Notes under the pieces: model-generated
Database searches by the model: none
The model's input: only the letters and a program-made list of their open reading frames with translations
Told to the model about the DNA's origin: nothing
Program-made: the position numbers and the translations under genes
Source: Bordetella parapertussis
GTDB lineage: Bacteria > Pseudomonadota > Gammaproteobacteria > Burkholderiales > Burkholderiaceae
Direction: 5' to 3'
Assembly: GCA_945901665.1 (NCBI GenBank)
Contig: CAMDLJ010000040.1
Coordinates: 1-12,805, forward strand
DNA: 12,805 nt
In this document: piece after piece, positions 1-6,644 of the stretch
How the letters are laid out: every line of letters starts with the position of its first letter
Numbering within the stretch: position 1 is the first letter of the stretch

Positions 1-528
1 CAATTTGCTGATTGAAATACCCGACAAGGAGCCGAGCAACACCGTCAACGCCGAGGGCGGGATCAGCATGTCCACCGCGCCAATGGCCATCACCGGCCCG
101 GTCGCCATGGTGGGGTGGTAACCGCGCTGCAGCATCAACGGCACCATCAAACCACCCAGCATCGCGGTGGTGGCAATGGTCGAGCCCGAGATGGCTGAAA
201 ACACGGTTCCGGCCACGATCGCCACCACGGCCAAACGACCGGGCAGGTTTTTGATCAAGCGCTCTATGCCGTCGATCACCTTGACCGCCAAGCCGGTGTG
301 GAACAAGACCTCGCCCATCAGCACAAACAAGGGAATGGGGGTGAGGGAAAAACTGGCCACCGAGCCCACGCAATTGCGCACCATTTGGGCGATGCCCGCT
401 TCGCCGCCCAAGATCAGCCAAGCACCGACCACGTTGATGACCAAAAACGAAAACACCACTGGCAAGCCCAAAAAGAGCAACACGGTGGATCCGCCCAACA
501 ACAACCAAGATGCCAATTGCCAACTCAT
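1..528 (-). CDS. dctM: TRAP transporter large permease DctM, N-terminal part (cut by window edge)
   Basis: This is the membrane subunit that carries out Na+-driven uptake in a TRAP transporter, working with DctQ and the DctP receptor. The open frame starts at ATG 528-526 and runs off the window after 176 codons, so the C-terminal part, normally more than half of the protein, lies outside. The visible part is very hydrophobic. It has the DctM hallmarks LTPIPLFVLMGE (about residues 63-74), a GTVFSAISGSTIATTAMLGG stretch (about 107-126), and an IPPS motif near residue 158. A good Shine-Dalgarno sequence (TAAGGA on the minus strand, 534-539) precedes the start. It follows dctQ by 18 bp, so it is the last visible gene of the dctPQM part of the operon. 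The substrate cannot be read from this subunit. Confidence 0.93.
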   Translation of the reverse strand, partial: MSWQLASWLLLGGSTVLLFLGLPVVFSFLVINVVGAWLILGGEAGIAQMVRNCVGSVASFSLTPIPLFVLMGEVLFHTGLAVKVIDGIERLIKNLPGRLAVVAIVAGTVFSAISGSTIATTAMLGGLMVPLMLQRGYHPTMATGPVMAIGAVDMLIPPSALTVLLGSLSGISISKL

Positions 529-533
529 GAAAA

Positions 534-539
534 TCCTTA
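534..539 (-). promoter_or_regulatory. Ribosome binding site of dctM
   Basis: TAAGGA on the minus strand lies 5 bp before ATG 528 and fixes the dctM start. It sits in the 18-bp gap after the dctQ stop codon. Confidence 0.6.
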
Positions 540-546
540 GAGGGTA

Positions 547-1077
547 TTAGGCGGCTGATACCGCTTCTTCACGGGGCGCGCGCTCGCCATGCATCAATCG
601 GTGCATGCGAAAAACAAATTCGACTGCCAACAAGCCAAATGTGAGCGGCAAAAATGCCAACCACCACCACACAGGCGTGGTCAAGGCTTTGATGAACATC
701 TCGCCAGTTTGCAAGCTGTCCCAAGTGGTGGTCAAGCCGTACCAGGCAATCACCAAAGAACACAGCAGGCCCAGCACATCCACGGCCCATTCACAATACC
801 AAGCCCACAAGGGCGGGATGGCACGCAACAAAATATCCACCCGAATGTGCTGACCCAGTCGCAGCAGCCAGGGCCCCGCGAACAAGGTGATGAGGTACAA
901 AAAAGCCTCAGACAAATCGTTGGTCGCCGGCATGCCGCGCAAGCCCGGAATGAGGGGGACGTTGCGCAAAAACACGTCGGCGCAAATCACCAGCATCAAG
1001 GCGAACAACATGGCGCAAGCCATCCAAGCCAGGGCTTCGTAGACCTGACCCAAAGCACGGGACCAACGATTCATCAT
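547..1077 (-). CDS. dctQ: TRAP transporter small permease DctQ
   Basis: This is the small four-helix membrane subunit of a TRAP transporter, which pairs with DctM. The 176-residue length is typical of the family. Hydrophobic segments lie near residues 15-36, 57-75, 95-115 and 137-157. The family motif HIRVDI is at 77-82, just after the second helix. The C-terminus is charged (HGERAPREE) and cytosolic by family topology. Two adjacent ATG codons are possible starts (1077 and 1074). AAGGTG on the minus strand is a suitable ribosome binding site for either, and it overlaps the dctP stop region. The gap from dctP is 9 bp, so the two genes are probably translationally coupled. Confidence 0.92.
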   Translation of the reverse strand: MMNRWSRALGQVYEALAWMACAMLFALMLVICADVFLRNVPLIPGLRGMPATNDLSEAFLYLITLFAGPWLLRLGQHIRVDILLRAIPPLWAWYCEWAVDVLGLLCSLVIAWYGLTTTWDSLQTGEMFIKALTTPVWWWLAFLPLTFGLLAVEFVFRMHRLMHGERAPREEAVSAA

Positions 1078-1086
1078 GTCAACACC

Positions 1087-2073
1087 TTACTTGGGCTCAA
1101 GCATTTCACGCAGCTTGGCGCCATGTGCCGGGCTGGACTTGACCACCGCATCCCAAGCGGCATCGTAGGCGGTTTTTTGCAAAATGCGTGACTGCTCGGC
1201 GTCCAGTTTGATGACCTGCAAACCCGCGTCTTGCTGCTTTTTGATTTCTGCAGGTGCATCTTTGGCCGCCATGTCCACGTTCTGGCTCTCCAACCAGACC
1301 GCTTGCTTTTCCAAGAAGGCGCGCTGGGCGGGGTTGAGCTTGCGCCAGGTGTTGGCGCTGAAGATCACACCCAGCTCAATGGCATAAAAGCCAGGCTCAA
1401 TGCGGAACTTGGTTTTTTCATGCCAGCCCAAATCAAAAATGCCCAGCAAAGGCCAGCCGTAGCCGTCGACCACGCCGCGCTCCAAGGCGGTGTAGACCTC
1501 ACCTGGTGCAATTTGCACCACATTGGCGCCCAGCTTTTGGAAGAAGTCGCGGTAGATGGGCGCAATGCGCAACTTCAAGCCAGTGAGGTCGGCCTTGTCA
1601 ATGCGTTTATTGCTGTAGATGTAGTACTGCACGCCTTCGCCGGTGCGGGCGTAGTAGTACAGACCTTTTTCCATCATGATTTTGTTCAAGTAATCGATGG
1701 CGCCGTTTTTGCGCATCTCGGCCATGGTTTGGTTGGTGTAGTTGATCGCCAGGCCTTCGGGAACAATGCCGGCCACAAATGATGTGGTGGTGTTGGACAT
1801 GTCGACCACACCGCTGCGCAAGGCGTTGCCCTGCTCAAAGGTGGGGATGGCCTTGGGGCCACCGATGTAATTGATTTGGATCAGGCCCTTGCCCTCGTCG
1901 TTGACCTTTTTCACGAAGCGTTCAAAGTTGCGCGCGTAATAGGTGCCCTCTTGGAAAGCGTTCACCGCCTTGAGGGTGATCTCCTGGGCTAGAGCGGCCA
2001 AAGGGGTGGCCAACGCGGCGGCGGCCATGCACAGGCCCAACAGGGTGTGGCGCTTAAAACGATTCGGTGACAT
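1087..2073 (-). CDS. dctP: TRAP transporter periplasmic substrate-binding protein DctP
   Basis: This is the secreted receptor that captures the substrate and delivers it to DctQM. It has 328 residues, normal for DctP. A signal peptide is clear: MSPNRFKRH, a hydrophobic core, then a likely cut after ALA at residue 29. The conserved arginine that usually salt-bridges a substrate carboxylate is probably R169, in the TGLKLR motif. It is followed by the typical GEVYTALERGVVDGY segment (191-205), which suggests an organic acid ligand. A longer frame starting at 2118 would add 15 residues before the signal peptide and overlap the upstream gene. I chose ATG 2073 because GAAGGAG (minus, 2080-2086) sits just before it and the signal peptide then begins correctly. 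The TTT in SNTTTSF and the YGW motif may shape ligand specificity, but the ligand is not identifiable. Confidence 0.93.
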   Translation of the reverse strand: MSPNRFKRHTLLGLCMAAAALATPLAALAQEITLKAVNAFQEGTYYARNFERFVKKVNDEGKGLIQINYIGGPKAIPTFEQGNALRSGVVDMSNTTTSFVAGIVPEGLAINYTNQTMAEMRKNGAIDYLNKIMMEKGLYYYARTGEGVQYYIYSNKRIDKADLTGLKLRIAPIYRDFFQKLGANVVQIAPGEVYTALERGVVDGYGWPLLGIFDLGWHEKTKFRIEPGFYAIELGVIFSANTWRKLNPAQRAFLEKQAVWLESQNVDMAAKDAPAEIKKQQDAGLQVIKLDAEQSRILQKTAYDAAWDAVVKSSPAHGAKLREMLEPK

Positions 2074-2079
2074 GGTGAA

Positions 2080-2086
2080 CTCCTTC
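2080..2086 (-). promoter_or_regulatory. Ribosome binding site that decides the dctP start
   Basis: GAAGGAG on the minus strand is 6 bp upstream of ATG 2073 and overlaps the stop codon (2087-2085) of the 3-hydroxyacyl-CoA dehydrogenase gene. This supports the shorter dctP start and suggests translational coupling. Confidence 0.7.
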
Positions 2087-3077
2087 AGTCGTGGGTGGTG
2101 GTTGCGGGGGGATGCCAATGCCCGGCATGCTGGAGCATGCCCAGGGTTCGAGACAGGATGTCTCGGCGATAAGCCGCAATGTCGCGGCCATCGTAATCGT
2201 AAAAACCAGCGCCGGTTTTCAGGCCCAACTGGCCTTGGGCCATTTTGTCGGCGACGATGGCCGGGGTGGCGTAACGGTGTGGGTCAATGCTGGCGGCCAT
2301 TTCACGGCTGGCATGAAACAAAATATCGTTGCCGCCCACGTCAATGAACTCAATCACGCCCAAGGCTGCAAAACGCAAACCCATGCCGTAACGGGTGGCC
2401 AAGTCGATTTCTTCGGCGGTCGCCGCGCCCTCTTGGACCATGCGCGCCGCCTCGTTCATGACCAGCGCTTGCAAGCGCGGCACGATGTAGCCGGGCGTGG
2501 GGCCGCACACCACCGGCAGTTTGCCAATGGCGCTCATCAAACCTTTGGCACGCGCCAACACAACCGGGTCCAGGCGGGGGTGGGTGCTCAACTCGACCAC
2601 CGGAATCAAATAGGCCGGGTTGAGCCAATGGATGTTCAAGAACCGCTCAGGGTGCGTGACAAACGGCACCAAGTCGGTGACCAAGATGCTGCTGGTGGTG
2701 GAGGTGATGATGGCTTCAGCACTGCAAGCCGCACCGATGCGCGCCAAGGCGCTTTGTTTGGCCGCCATGGTTTCAGGCACACCTTCGAACACCATGTCGG
2801 CCTGGGCCAAGGCCGCATCGGCACCCGCCTCGTTGACCCACGACACACGCGCCACGATGGCCTCCACCTGTGCTGCGGGAAAAGCGCCCAATTCGGCCAA
2901 GCTGTTCAAACTGCCGCGCACCTCAGCCAATGCCTCTTGCTGCAAGGCCGCCCATTGATCAGGGGTGCGAGCGCGCAAATCAACCACCGCAACACGGTGC
3001 CCGGCATACGCAAAAGCCGTGGCAATGCTGCGCCCCATGCGGCCAGCGCCCACGGCGACAAAGCGCGCCACGCTCAT
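2085..3077 (-). CDS. 3-hydroxyacyl-CoA dehydrogenase-like NAD-dependent oxidoreductase
   Basis: This is a soluble NAD-dependent dehydrogenase of the 3-hydroxyacyl-CoA / 3-hydroxybutyryl-CoA / L-carnitine dehydrogenase superfamily, 330 residues. The N-terminal Rossmann motif is GAGRMGRS (residues 10-17), with an acidic residue ending strand 2 (D33) that favours NAD. The catalytic dyad is visible as H150 in NIHWLNP and E162 in PVVEL, twelve residues apart as in the human enzyme. The helical C-terminal domain begins at GYIVPRLQALVMNEA. P200 sits where many family members have Asn (GFIVNR). The substrate may therefore be a free 3-hydroxy acid or a betaine-like compound rather than a fatty acyl-CoA; this is inference. 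The start codon overlaps the upstream dehydrogenase stop as ATGA, and dctP follows after 11 bp, so it belongs to the transporter operon. Confidence 0.88.
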   Translation of the reverse strand: MSVARFVAVGAGRMGRSIATAFAYAGHRVAVVDLRARTPDQWAALQQEALAEVRGSLNSLAELGAFPAAQVEAIVARVSWVNEAGADAALAQADMVFEGVPETMAAKQSALARIGAACSAEAIITSTTSSILVTDLVPFVTHPERFLNIHWLNPAYLIPVVELSTHPRLDPVVLARAKGLMSAIGKLPVVCGPTPGYIVPRLQALVMNEAARMVQEGAATAEEIDLATRYGMGLRFAALGVIEFIDVGGNDILFHASREMAASIDPHRYATPAIVADKMAQGQLGLKTGAGFYDYDGRDIAAYRRDILSRTLGMLQHAGHWHPPATTTHD

Positions 3078-4153
3078 GCCTGCTCTCCTTGGTGCAGCAT
3101 CTCACGCAATTGCGCGGGGCTGTGCTGCTGCAAACCCAAGGCCTCCAAGGTGCGGGGGCCAAGCCGCAAATCGCGCCCCAAATAACCACCCGTGATGGCC
3201 ACCAAACCGTGGGCTATGGGGGCATCCACACCCGCCCAACGCGCCACCGAGCACAAAAAGGCCAAGCCCATTTCAATGTCCTCGGTGACATACCGGTGGT
3301 GCAGCAAGTCGATGTTTTCGCGCCAGTCGCCCGACTTGACCAATTTTTTGTGGGCGTCGCCATACATCCAGCGGTCGTTTTCGTAATGGTCGCGCAAAGG
3401 GTAATGCGGTGCCCCCCAACCCACGGCCTCACGCACCGCCATGCGCTCCAAATCGAGTTGATTGGTCACAGCGCGCACACTGGCTTGGGTGCCTTCGTTG
3501 TGGATATCCCAACGCTCAAAGTGCTGCAAAGGAGCGGCGTTCATGACGATCAAAGGTGGGTGAATGATGGGGCCGGCATTCATCAACGCCCCCGACAAGG
3601 CGTCTCCACAGGCGTGCACACTGGGGTAGGCCCGGCGGATAACCGCCAGGGCAGCATCCGCATGGATGGCTGGGTAAACGCCGGTGGGCAAGTGCGCGGC
3701 ACGGATGGTCAGGTTGACCTCGCGCGGGCCATGCTTGCGCGCCAAATAAGGCATGGTGCCGGTCTCGGCCCAGCGCACATCGGCCCTGCAGCCCAAAGCG
3801 CGCACGCGCCGGGCCATGGTGAAGCTGCCAAAGGTGCCGGGGGCCAAGAAAACCACTTGCCCGTCTTGCAAATGCGGGGCCATGGCTTGGGCGATATCGT
3901 CTTGGGCCGTGGCGGGGGTGGGCAGCAAAATCAGCTCTGCCCCTTTGAGGGCCAGACCCATGTCAGCGCTGACGCTGTGGATGGCCACATCGCGCTCACC
4001 CTCGGCATCTTTGAGGCGAATGCCACCCTGGACCAACACCGGTGCCAAGGCCGCGCCGTCACGCCGCCACAAACGAACCTCGTGCCCAGACAGGGATAAA
4101 TCTGCGGCGGCCGCATAAGCCCCGTGTCCCCCTCCGAGCACAGCAATTTTCAT
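3074..4153 (-). CDS. NAD/NADP octopine/nopaline dehydrogenase family protein (opine dehydrogenase-like)
   Basis: This is an oxidoreductase of the octopine/nopaline dehydrogenase family, which makes or breaks secondary amines between an amino acid and a 2-oxo acid. It has 359 residues from the chosen start. The first residues form the dinucleotide-binding motif VLGGGHGAYA (5-14). The C-terminal domain carries the family His in GPIIHPP (H198), and EDIEMGL (291-297) matches the conserved substrate-domain segment. A longer frame to 4219 would add 22 residues before the Rossmann strand and cross the predicted promoter, so ATG 4153 is preferred. The ribosome binding site is weak (GAAAGA). It is the first gene of the operon that continues with the 3-hydroxyacyl-CoA dehydrogenase-like gene and dctPQM. 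That context suggests catabolism of an imported compound rather than opine synthesis; the true substrate is unknown. Confidence 0.85.
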   Translation of the reverse strand: MKIAVLGGGHGAYAAAADLSLSGHEVRLWRRDGAALAPVLVQGGIRLKDAEGERDVAIHSVSADMGLALKGAELILLPTPATAQDDIAQAMAPHLQDGQVVFLAPGTFGSFTMARRVRALGCRADVRWAETGTMPYLARKHGPREVNLTIRAAHLPTGVYPAIHADAALAVIRRAYPSVHACGDALSGALMNAGPIIHPPLIVMNAAPLQHFERWDIHNEGTQASVRAVTNQLDLERMAVREAVGWGAPHYPLRDHYENDRWMYGDAHKKLVKSGDWRENIDLLHHRYVTEDIEMGLAFLCSVARWAGVDAPIAHGLVAITGGYLGRDLRLGPRTLEALGLQQHSPAQLREMLHQGEQA

Positions 4154-4190
4154 GGTGTCTTTCAAAATCGGGGCGATTGCCCTGCCAGAT

Positions 4191-4219
4191 ACATTACTTT
4201 GGAAATGTTTTGCTGTCAA
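4191..4219 (-). promoter_or_regulatory. Sigma-70 promoter candidate for the opine dehydrogenase-TRAP operon
   Basis: On the minus strand a perfect -35 box TTGACA (4219-4214) is followed after exactly 17 bp by TAATGT (4196-4191), which matches the -10 consensus at three of six positions including both key ends. It lies 38 bp upstream of ATG 4153. This is the best promoter-like sequence I found in the window. The -10 box is mediocre, which fits a regulated promoter. Confidence 0.6.
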
Positions 4220-4232
4220 TCAAAAAACCATC

Positions 4233-4244
4233 AGGGTTAATCCT
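4233..4244. promoter_or_regulatory. Possible MarR operator (imperfect TTAA-centred palindrome)
   Basis: AGGGTTAATCCT is a 12-bp palindrome with one mismatched pair, centred on TTAA. It lies just upstream of the -35 box of the minus-strand promoter and about 60 bp before the marR start. MarR-family proteins usually bind short palindromes in the divergent region beside their own gene. Flanking CCA and TGG extend the symmetry loosely. The evidence is sequence symmetry and position only. Confidence 0.3.
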
Positions 4245-4245
4245 C

Positions 4246-4270
4246 TGGGGCAGGACGGCGGCATGCCCCA
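4246..4270. repeat. Perfect 7-bp inverted repeat in the marR upstream region
   Basis: The arms TGGGGCA (4246-4252) and TGCCCCA (4264-4270) are perfect inverted repeats around an 11-bp spacer. The arm centres are 18 bp apart, suited to a dimeric regulator. It could instead form a hairpin in the marR leader. It directly adjoins the TTAA-centred palindrome. Confidence 0.35.
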
Positions 4271-4306
4271 AACTTTTTCTATCGCAGCCAAAATCAATTT
4301 TTCAAC

Positions 4307-4768
4307 ATGCAAGCGCCGTCGAAGCTTCCCCCTCAACTGCCTTTTGTAGACGGTTACTTGGCCGCCTTGCTGGGCCAAGCCAGCCAAATGATTTCCACCG
4401 AGTTTCACCAAGTCGTGCGCTCGCATGGTTTTTCGGTGACCGAGTGGCGGGTTTTGGCCAGCTTGTTTGGCAGCAAAGGCATGAGCATCGGTCACCTGGC
4501 CAGCATTTCATTGACCAAGCAACCCACCGTGACCCGTTTGCTCGATCGCATGGAGGCATTGGGCCATGTGCAACGCACACCCCAAACCAAAGACCGGCGG
4601 GTGACGCATGTGAGCATCACCCCGCAGGGTCAAAAAATTGTCAGGTCGCTGATCAAGCAAGCCAAAGCGCACGAAGAAAAAATACTCGAGCCCTTTGGAT
4701 TGGCACAGGCAGAAGCTTTAAAACACACCTTGCGCCAAATCATCACCCAGCGTCGCCAGTTGGCTTGA
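4307..4768 (+). CDS. MarR family winged-helix transcriptional regulator
   Basis: This is a small dimeric DNA-binding regulator of the MarR family, usually a repressor released by an aromatic or organic-acid ligand. Its 153 residues match the family. The winged helix-turn-helix covers about residues 45-108. The recognition region is SIGHLASISLTKQPTVTRLL, and the wing carries the conserved DRR (96-98) followed by THVSITPQG. N- and C-terminal helices form the dimer interface. It is the only plus-strand gene found, divergent from the opine dehydrogenase-TRAP operon across 153 bp and convergent with the deacetylase operon. Control of the divergent operon is therefore the simplest inference. No Shine-Dalgarno sequence precedes ATG 4307: the preceding 16 bases are A/T-rich. 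Translation may be weak or leaderless, or the start may be misjudged, although no better in-frame start is visible. Confidence 0.9.
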   Translation: MQAPSKLPPQLPFVDGYLAALLGQASQMISTEFHQVVRSHGFSVTEWRVLASLFGSKGMSIGHLASISLTKQPTVTRLLDRMEALGHVQRTPQTKDRRVTHVSITPQGQKIVRSLIKQAKAHEEKILEPFGLAQAEALKHTLRQIITQRRQLA

Positions 4769-4777
4769 ATTCCGAGC

Positions 4778-4804
4778 GGGTGTCGACGCAGCCCATCGGC
4801 ACCC
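4778..4804 (+). terminator. Hairpin between convergent genes, possible terminator
   Basis: GGGTGTCGA (4778-4786) can pair with TCGGCACCC (4796-4804) as a 9-bp stem with one U-G wobble around a 9-base loop on the plus-strand RNA. It begins 10 bp after the marR stop and ends 11 bp before the stop of the convergent deacetylase gene. No T-run follows, so it is at best an atypical terminator. On the minus strand the wobble becomes a mismatch. Confidence 0.35.
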
Positions 4805-4815
4805 ACCCTGGACCA

Positions 4816-5733
4816 TCAGGCTTTGGCGTGGCTGGCTTTCCAAGCGTCCATGATCTGCCCGCCGGTGGCCGCCCACACGCCGGGCTTGGACAAGATGTGA
4901 TCAAGCACATCGGCCAACACCCCAATGCGATAAGGCTGGCCAATGGCCCAGGCATGCAATGGCAAGGCCATGATGCGCGGGCCGTGCCGCTCGCTTTCGG
5001 CATACAGGTAATCAAACTGGTCGATCCACTGTTGGCGCAGGTCGTCTTCGTCTTGGTGCCAAGCGATGAGCAAACCCGCATCCTCAATGTCAGCACACAA
5101 GGGCATGGCCACCATCTCGCGCCCACCGGCGCGGATGGGGTAAGGCATGTCATCGTTGACCCAATCGCACACATAGTCGATGCCGGATTGGGCCAGCAAG
5201 TCCAGGGTGTCGTGTGACTCGCTGCGCGCTGGCGACAGCCAACCACGCACCGGTGCAAAGCGGCGCACGATGTCCAAACTGCGCTCTATCACTTGGGCCT
5301 CGTCGCTCATGCCGGTGTGGTGCACATGGTCCATGTCCAGCCCGTGGCCCATCAACTCCCAGCCGAGATCGACACAGGCTTGGGCCAAGGAAGGATAGCG
5401 CGCCGCCACCGCCGCATTGATGGGCACACTGCCCGAAATGTTGCGCGCGCGCAGCTCCTTCATGATGCGGTAAATGCCCACCCGGTTGCCGTAGTCGCGC
5501 AAGGTGTAGTGGCGCAAGTCGGGGTAAGCGGTTTGCAAAGAACCCACAGGCTTGAACGGCACGCCCTTTTGGTTCAGGGGAAACCACTGCAACGAGGCCG
5601 TGACCCACAAGGCCACACGGGCACCGCCGGGCCATTTCACGGCAGGTCGATCGGGCAGCATGGACCAGTCATAACGATCGTGGTCCATGCCGTAGCGGCG
5701 TTTGGGATAGCGCAGATAGTCGGGCGCGATCAT
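4816..5733 (-). CDS. Polysaccharide deacetylase family protein, PuuE/imidase-like (copy 1)
   Basis: This is a cytosolic protein of the NodB/polysaccharide deacetylase superfamily, in the branch holding PuuE-type allantoinases and cyclic imidases rather than cell-wall deacetylases. It has 305 residues and no signal peptide. Recognisable blocks are RDYGNRVG (79-86), GWELMGHG (124-131), GWLSPARSES (164-173), and LHAWAIGQPYR (259-269) near the C-terminus. H130 and H260 match histidines in copy 2. The segment aligned to NIEFYE of copy 2 reads SLQWFP here (47-52), so a candidate acidic metal or catalytic residue is lost. The start overlaps the copy 2 stop as ATGA. It is the last gene of the operon. 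Ring-opening hydrolysis of a cyclic imide or amide is the likeliest activity, by family; a partner role for copy 2 is possible. Confidence 0.8.
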   Translation of the reverse strand: MIAPDYLRYPKRRYGMDHDRYDWSMLPDRPAVKWPGGARVALWVTASLQWFPLNQKGVPFKPVGSLQTAYPDLRHYTLRDYGNRVGIYRIMKELRARNISGSVPINAAVAARYPSLAQACVDLGWELMGHGLDMDHVHHTGMSDEAQVIERSLDIVRRFAPVRGWLSPARSESHDTLDLLAQSGIDYVCDWVNDDMPYPIRAGGREMVAMPLCADIEDAGLLIAWHQDEDDLRQQWIDQFDYLYAESERHGPRIMALPLHAWAIGQPYRIGVLADVLDHILSKPGVWAATGGQIMDAWKASHAKA

Positions 5734-6644
5734 GGGGCTCTTCCCACGGCCACCGAGGCTTGCTCAAAAGCACTGTAATCGTGGTCTAAAAAGTGCTGGG
5801 CGATCTCGCGCCCAGTGGCCAACCAAACCTTGTCGTGTCCGGTGATGTAAGCCAGGGCCTCCTCAAAGGCTTTCATGCGATAGGGCTGGCCAATCAAATA
5901 CGGGTGCAAGGGAATGCACATCACCGTGCCGGATTGCTCCCCCTCGGCGTACAAGCGGTCAAACTGGCGTTTGATCATTTCGCCATAGCGGTGTGGCGTG
6001 ACCCAGTTGACGCTGAAGGCGATGGCGTCATTCATCTCCAGCGAGTAGGGCATGCTGACCAAACGGCCATGGGGCACCTTGACCGGGCCGGGTTGGTCGT
6101 CATGAAACAGGTCGCACACATAGGTCAACCCGGCTTCGGCCACCAGGTTCAAGGTCTGGTCGGTGTAAGACAGCGCCGGCGACAGCCAACCGTCAAGCTT
6201 TTGGCCGGTGTGCTTTTTGATGGTGTCGATCGAGTCGCGAATGAGTTCGCGCTCTTGGTCGGGCGTCATGTCAAACACATAGCGGGTGTTGTAGGTGCCG
6301 TGGGAGTAAAACTCCCAACCGCGCTCGACACAGGCGGCAATGATTTCGGGGTGGTGCTCGCACAAGGCCACATTGAGGGAGACGCTGCCGCGCACCCCAC
6401 AGCGGTCCATCGCTTCCATCATGCGCCACACGCCCACGCGGTTGCCGTAGTCGCGGTAGGAATAGGCCTGGACATCGGGGATGGGCCTGGGCCATGGCGT
6501 GCGCTTGGGGTTGGGCGGGGGCTCGAGTTCATAAAACTCGATGTTGGGCGCCACCCAAAAAGCCAACTGTGCCCCATTGGGCCAGCGGATGGGCGGGCGG
6601 TCCTGATAGGGCAAAAAGTCGTAGTAGCCCGGATCGCGTTTCAT
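5730..6644 (-). CDS. Polysaccharide deacetylase family protein, PuuE/imidase-like (copy 2)
   Basis: This is the paralogue of the next gene, 304 residues, also without signal peptide or membrane segment. The conserved blocks are IRWPNGAQ (19-26), NIEFYE (34-39), RDYGNRVG (64-71), GWEFYSHG (109-116), DGWLSPALS (151-159), and LHPYLIGQPYR (246-256). The LHP-x-x-IGQPYR block and the E36-containing block resemble the equivalent regions of PuuE allantoinase-like enzymes. The TFDD motif of classical carbohydrate esterase family 4 is absent. H115, H247 and E36 are candidate metal or catalytic residues. The start overlaps the isochorismatase-like gene stop as ATGA and the stop overlaps copy 1, so all three are translationally linked. 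Hydrolysis of a cyclic imide or ureide to a half-amide is the likely reaction, inferred from family and neighbours. Confidence 0.82.
   Translation of the reverse strand: MKRDPGYYDFLPYQDRPPIRWPNGAQLAFWVAPNIEFYELEPPPNPKRTPWPRPIPDVQAYSYRDYGNRVGVWRMMEAMDRCGVRGSVSLNVALCEHHPEIIAACVERGWEFYSHGTYNTRYVFDMTPDQERELIRDSIDTIKKHTGQKLDGWLSPALSYTDQTLNLVAEAGLTYVCDLFHDDQPGPVKVPHGRLVSMPYSLEMNDAIAFSVNWVTPHRYGEMIKRQFDRLYAEGEQSGTVMCIPLHPYLIGQPYRMKAFEEALAYITGHDKVWLATGREIAQHFLDHDYSAFEQASVAVGRAP

Noticed and set aside
2091..4099. Long plus-strand open frames (up to about 409 codons) across the two dehydrogenase genes
   Set aside because: They are antisense shadows of well-supported minus-strand genes in GC-rich DNA. 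Their translations are rich in His, Gln and Arg with no recognisable domain, and they lack ribosome binding sites.
4042..5217. Plus-strand open frame of about 391 codons spanning the opine dehydrogenase start, marR and the deacetylase end
   Set aside because: It crosses the divergent promoter region, a convergent gap and three supported genes, and has low-complexity content. It is not a real gene.
4816..6644. Cell-wall or chitin deacetylase function for the two deacetylase-family genes
   Set aside because: There is no signal peptide, the TFDD motif is absent, and the neighbours are small-molecule enzymes. A PuuE/imidase-like role fits better.
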